Assembly (NCBI GenBank): GCA_934525405.1
Contig: CAKSZF010000033.1
Coordinates: 1 to 14,804, forward strand
Direction: 5' to 3'
Source of the DNA: an uncultured Faecalibacterium sp.
GTDB lineage: Bacteria; Bacillota; Clostridia; Oscillospirales; Ruminococcaceae
Length of the DNA stretch: 14,804 bases
The position numbers were made by a program, and so were the translations under genes. How positions within the stretch are numbered: the first letter of the stretch is position 1; each line of letters starts with the position of its first letter. Below, piece after piece: positions 14,633 to 14,804 of the stretch. The notes beneath the pieces were generated by a model that made no database searches, had not been told where the DNA came from, and saw nothing but the letters and a program-made list of their open reading frames with translations.

Positions 14633-14804
14633 TTACTTGTACCGTATTACAGGCAGTTGCTTTATCTTGCAGCCAACCTTTTTGTGATCAAGTGCAAAAA
14701 CCATATCTGGAGTGCGTTCAAAAAATCCTATATCACGCCGCCAGCTTGTGCCGCATTTGCAGTGGAACAGACCAATGAACTGCTGCTTCATTTTACGTCC
14801 GCAG
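14633..14804 (-). CDS. C-terminal end of an unknown zinc-ribbon-like protein
   Basis: On the minus strand the frame from 14803 to the TAA at 14635-14633 gives 56 residues, beginning CGRKMKQQFIGLFHCKCGTSW and ending QLPVIRYK. The gene continues beyond the window. The spacing CG...HCKCG looks like half or more of a Cys4-type zinc ribbon, with the first cysteines probably off the edge. The rest (RRDIGFFERTPDMVFALDHK) matches nothing I know. An internal ATG exists (14791-14789) but has no ribosome binding site, so I treat it as a 3' partial gene. It is convergent with the HTH gene and shares its terminator. Confidence 0.55.
   Translation of the reverse strand, partial: CGRKMKQQFIGLFHCKCGTSWRRDIGFFERTPDMVFALDHKKVGCKIKQLPVIRYK

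Noticed and set aside
1..14804. CRISPR arrays, tRNA or rRNA genes, insertion-sequence transposases
   Set aside because: No regularly spaced repeats, cloverleaf-like segments or transposase motifs were seen on either strand.

Overview
The window looks like chromosome from a Gram-positive gut anaerobe of the Clostridia, most likely an Oscillospiraceae of the Faecalibacterium type. This is inferred from the GC-rich coding sequence, a sigK-like sporulation sigma factor, an RNase M5-like TOPRIM protein, a ComEC, and debris of a Tn1549-like conjugative element. No ribosomal RNA or other decisive marker is present, so the genus is a guess.

Layout. (1) 1-7365, plus strand, housekeeping: the 3' 97% of alaS, a terminator, then a tight row of HIT hydrolase, phosphoribosyltransferase and comEC, then a promoter followed by holA and an overlapping TOPRIM protein. 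(2) 7370-8110, minus strand: a sigK-like sigma factor convergent with the TOPRIM gene. (3) About 8222-10660: an AT-rich foreign insert. It holds an NTF2-like gene, a 200-nt run of imperfect hairpins with no credible gene, a membrane-anchored HTH regulator, and then broken pieces of conjugative-element genes: the first 17 codons of a DUF3847-like gene, the C-terminal part of a RepA-like initiator and the first 50 codons of a ParA. (4) 10661-13757, native-looking: a LysR regulator divergent from a 661-residue exported flavoprotein with an FMN-binding domain and an FAD-reductase domain, closed by a strong terminator. (5) 13761-14804: a broken GH4 phospho-glycosidase fragment, a small complete HTH regulator, a terminator, and the C-terminal end of a minus-strand zinc-ribbon-like gene cut by the window edge.

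The LysR/flavoprotein pair is the most informative module. The flavoprotein has a lipoprotein-type signal, a covalent-FMN attachment motif and a Rossmann FAD motif, so it probably reduces an organic acceptor outside the membrane. The residues that handle the substrate in fumarate reductases all appear replaced, so its substrate is unlikely to be fumarate. The insert at 8.2-10.7 kb is a deletion derivative of an integrative element. It keeps a few intact passenger genes but no recombinase, relaxase or transfer gene, so it cannot move by itself. ComEC appears to have kept its pore-forming half while its C-terminal metallo-beta-lactamase-like domain has lost the metal-binding motif.
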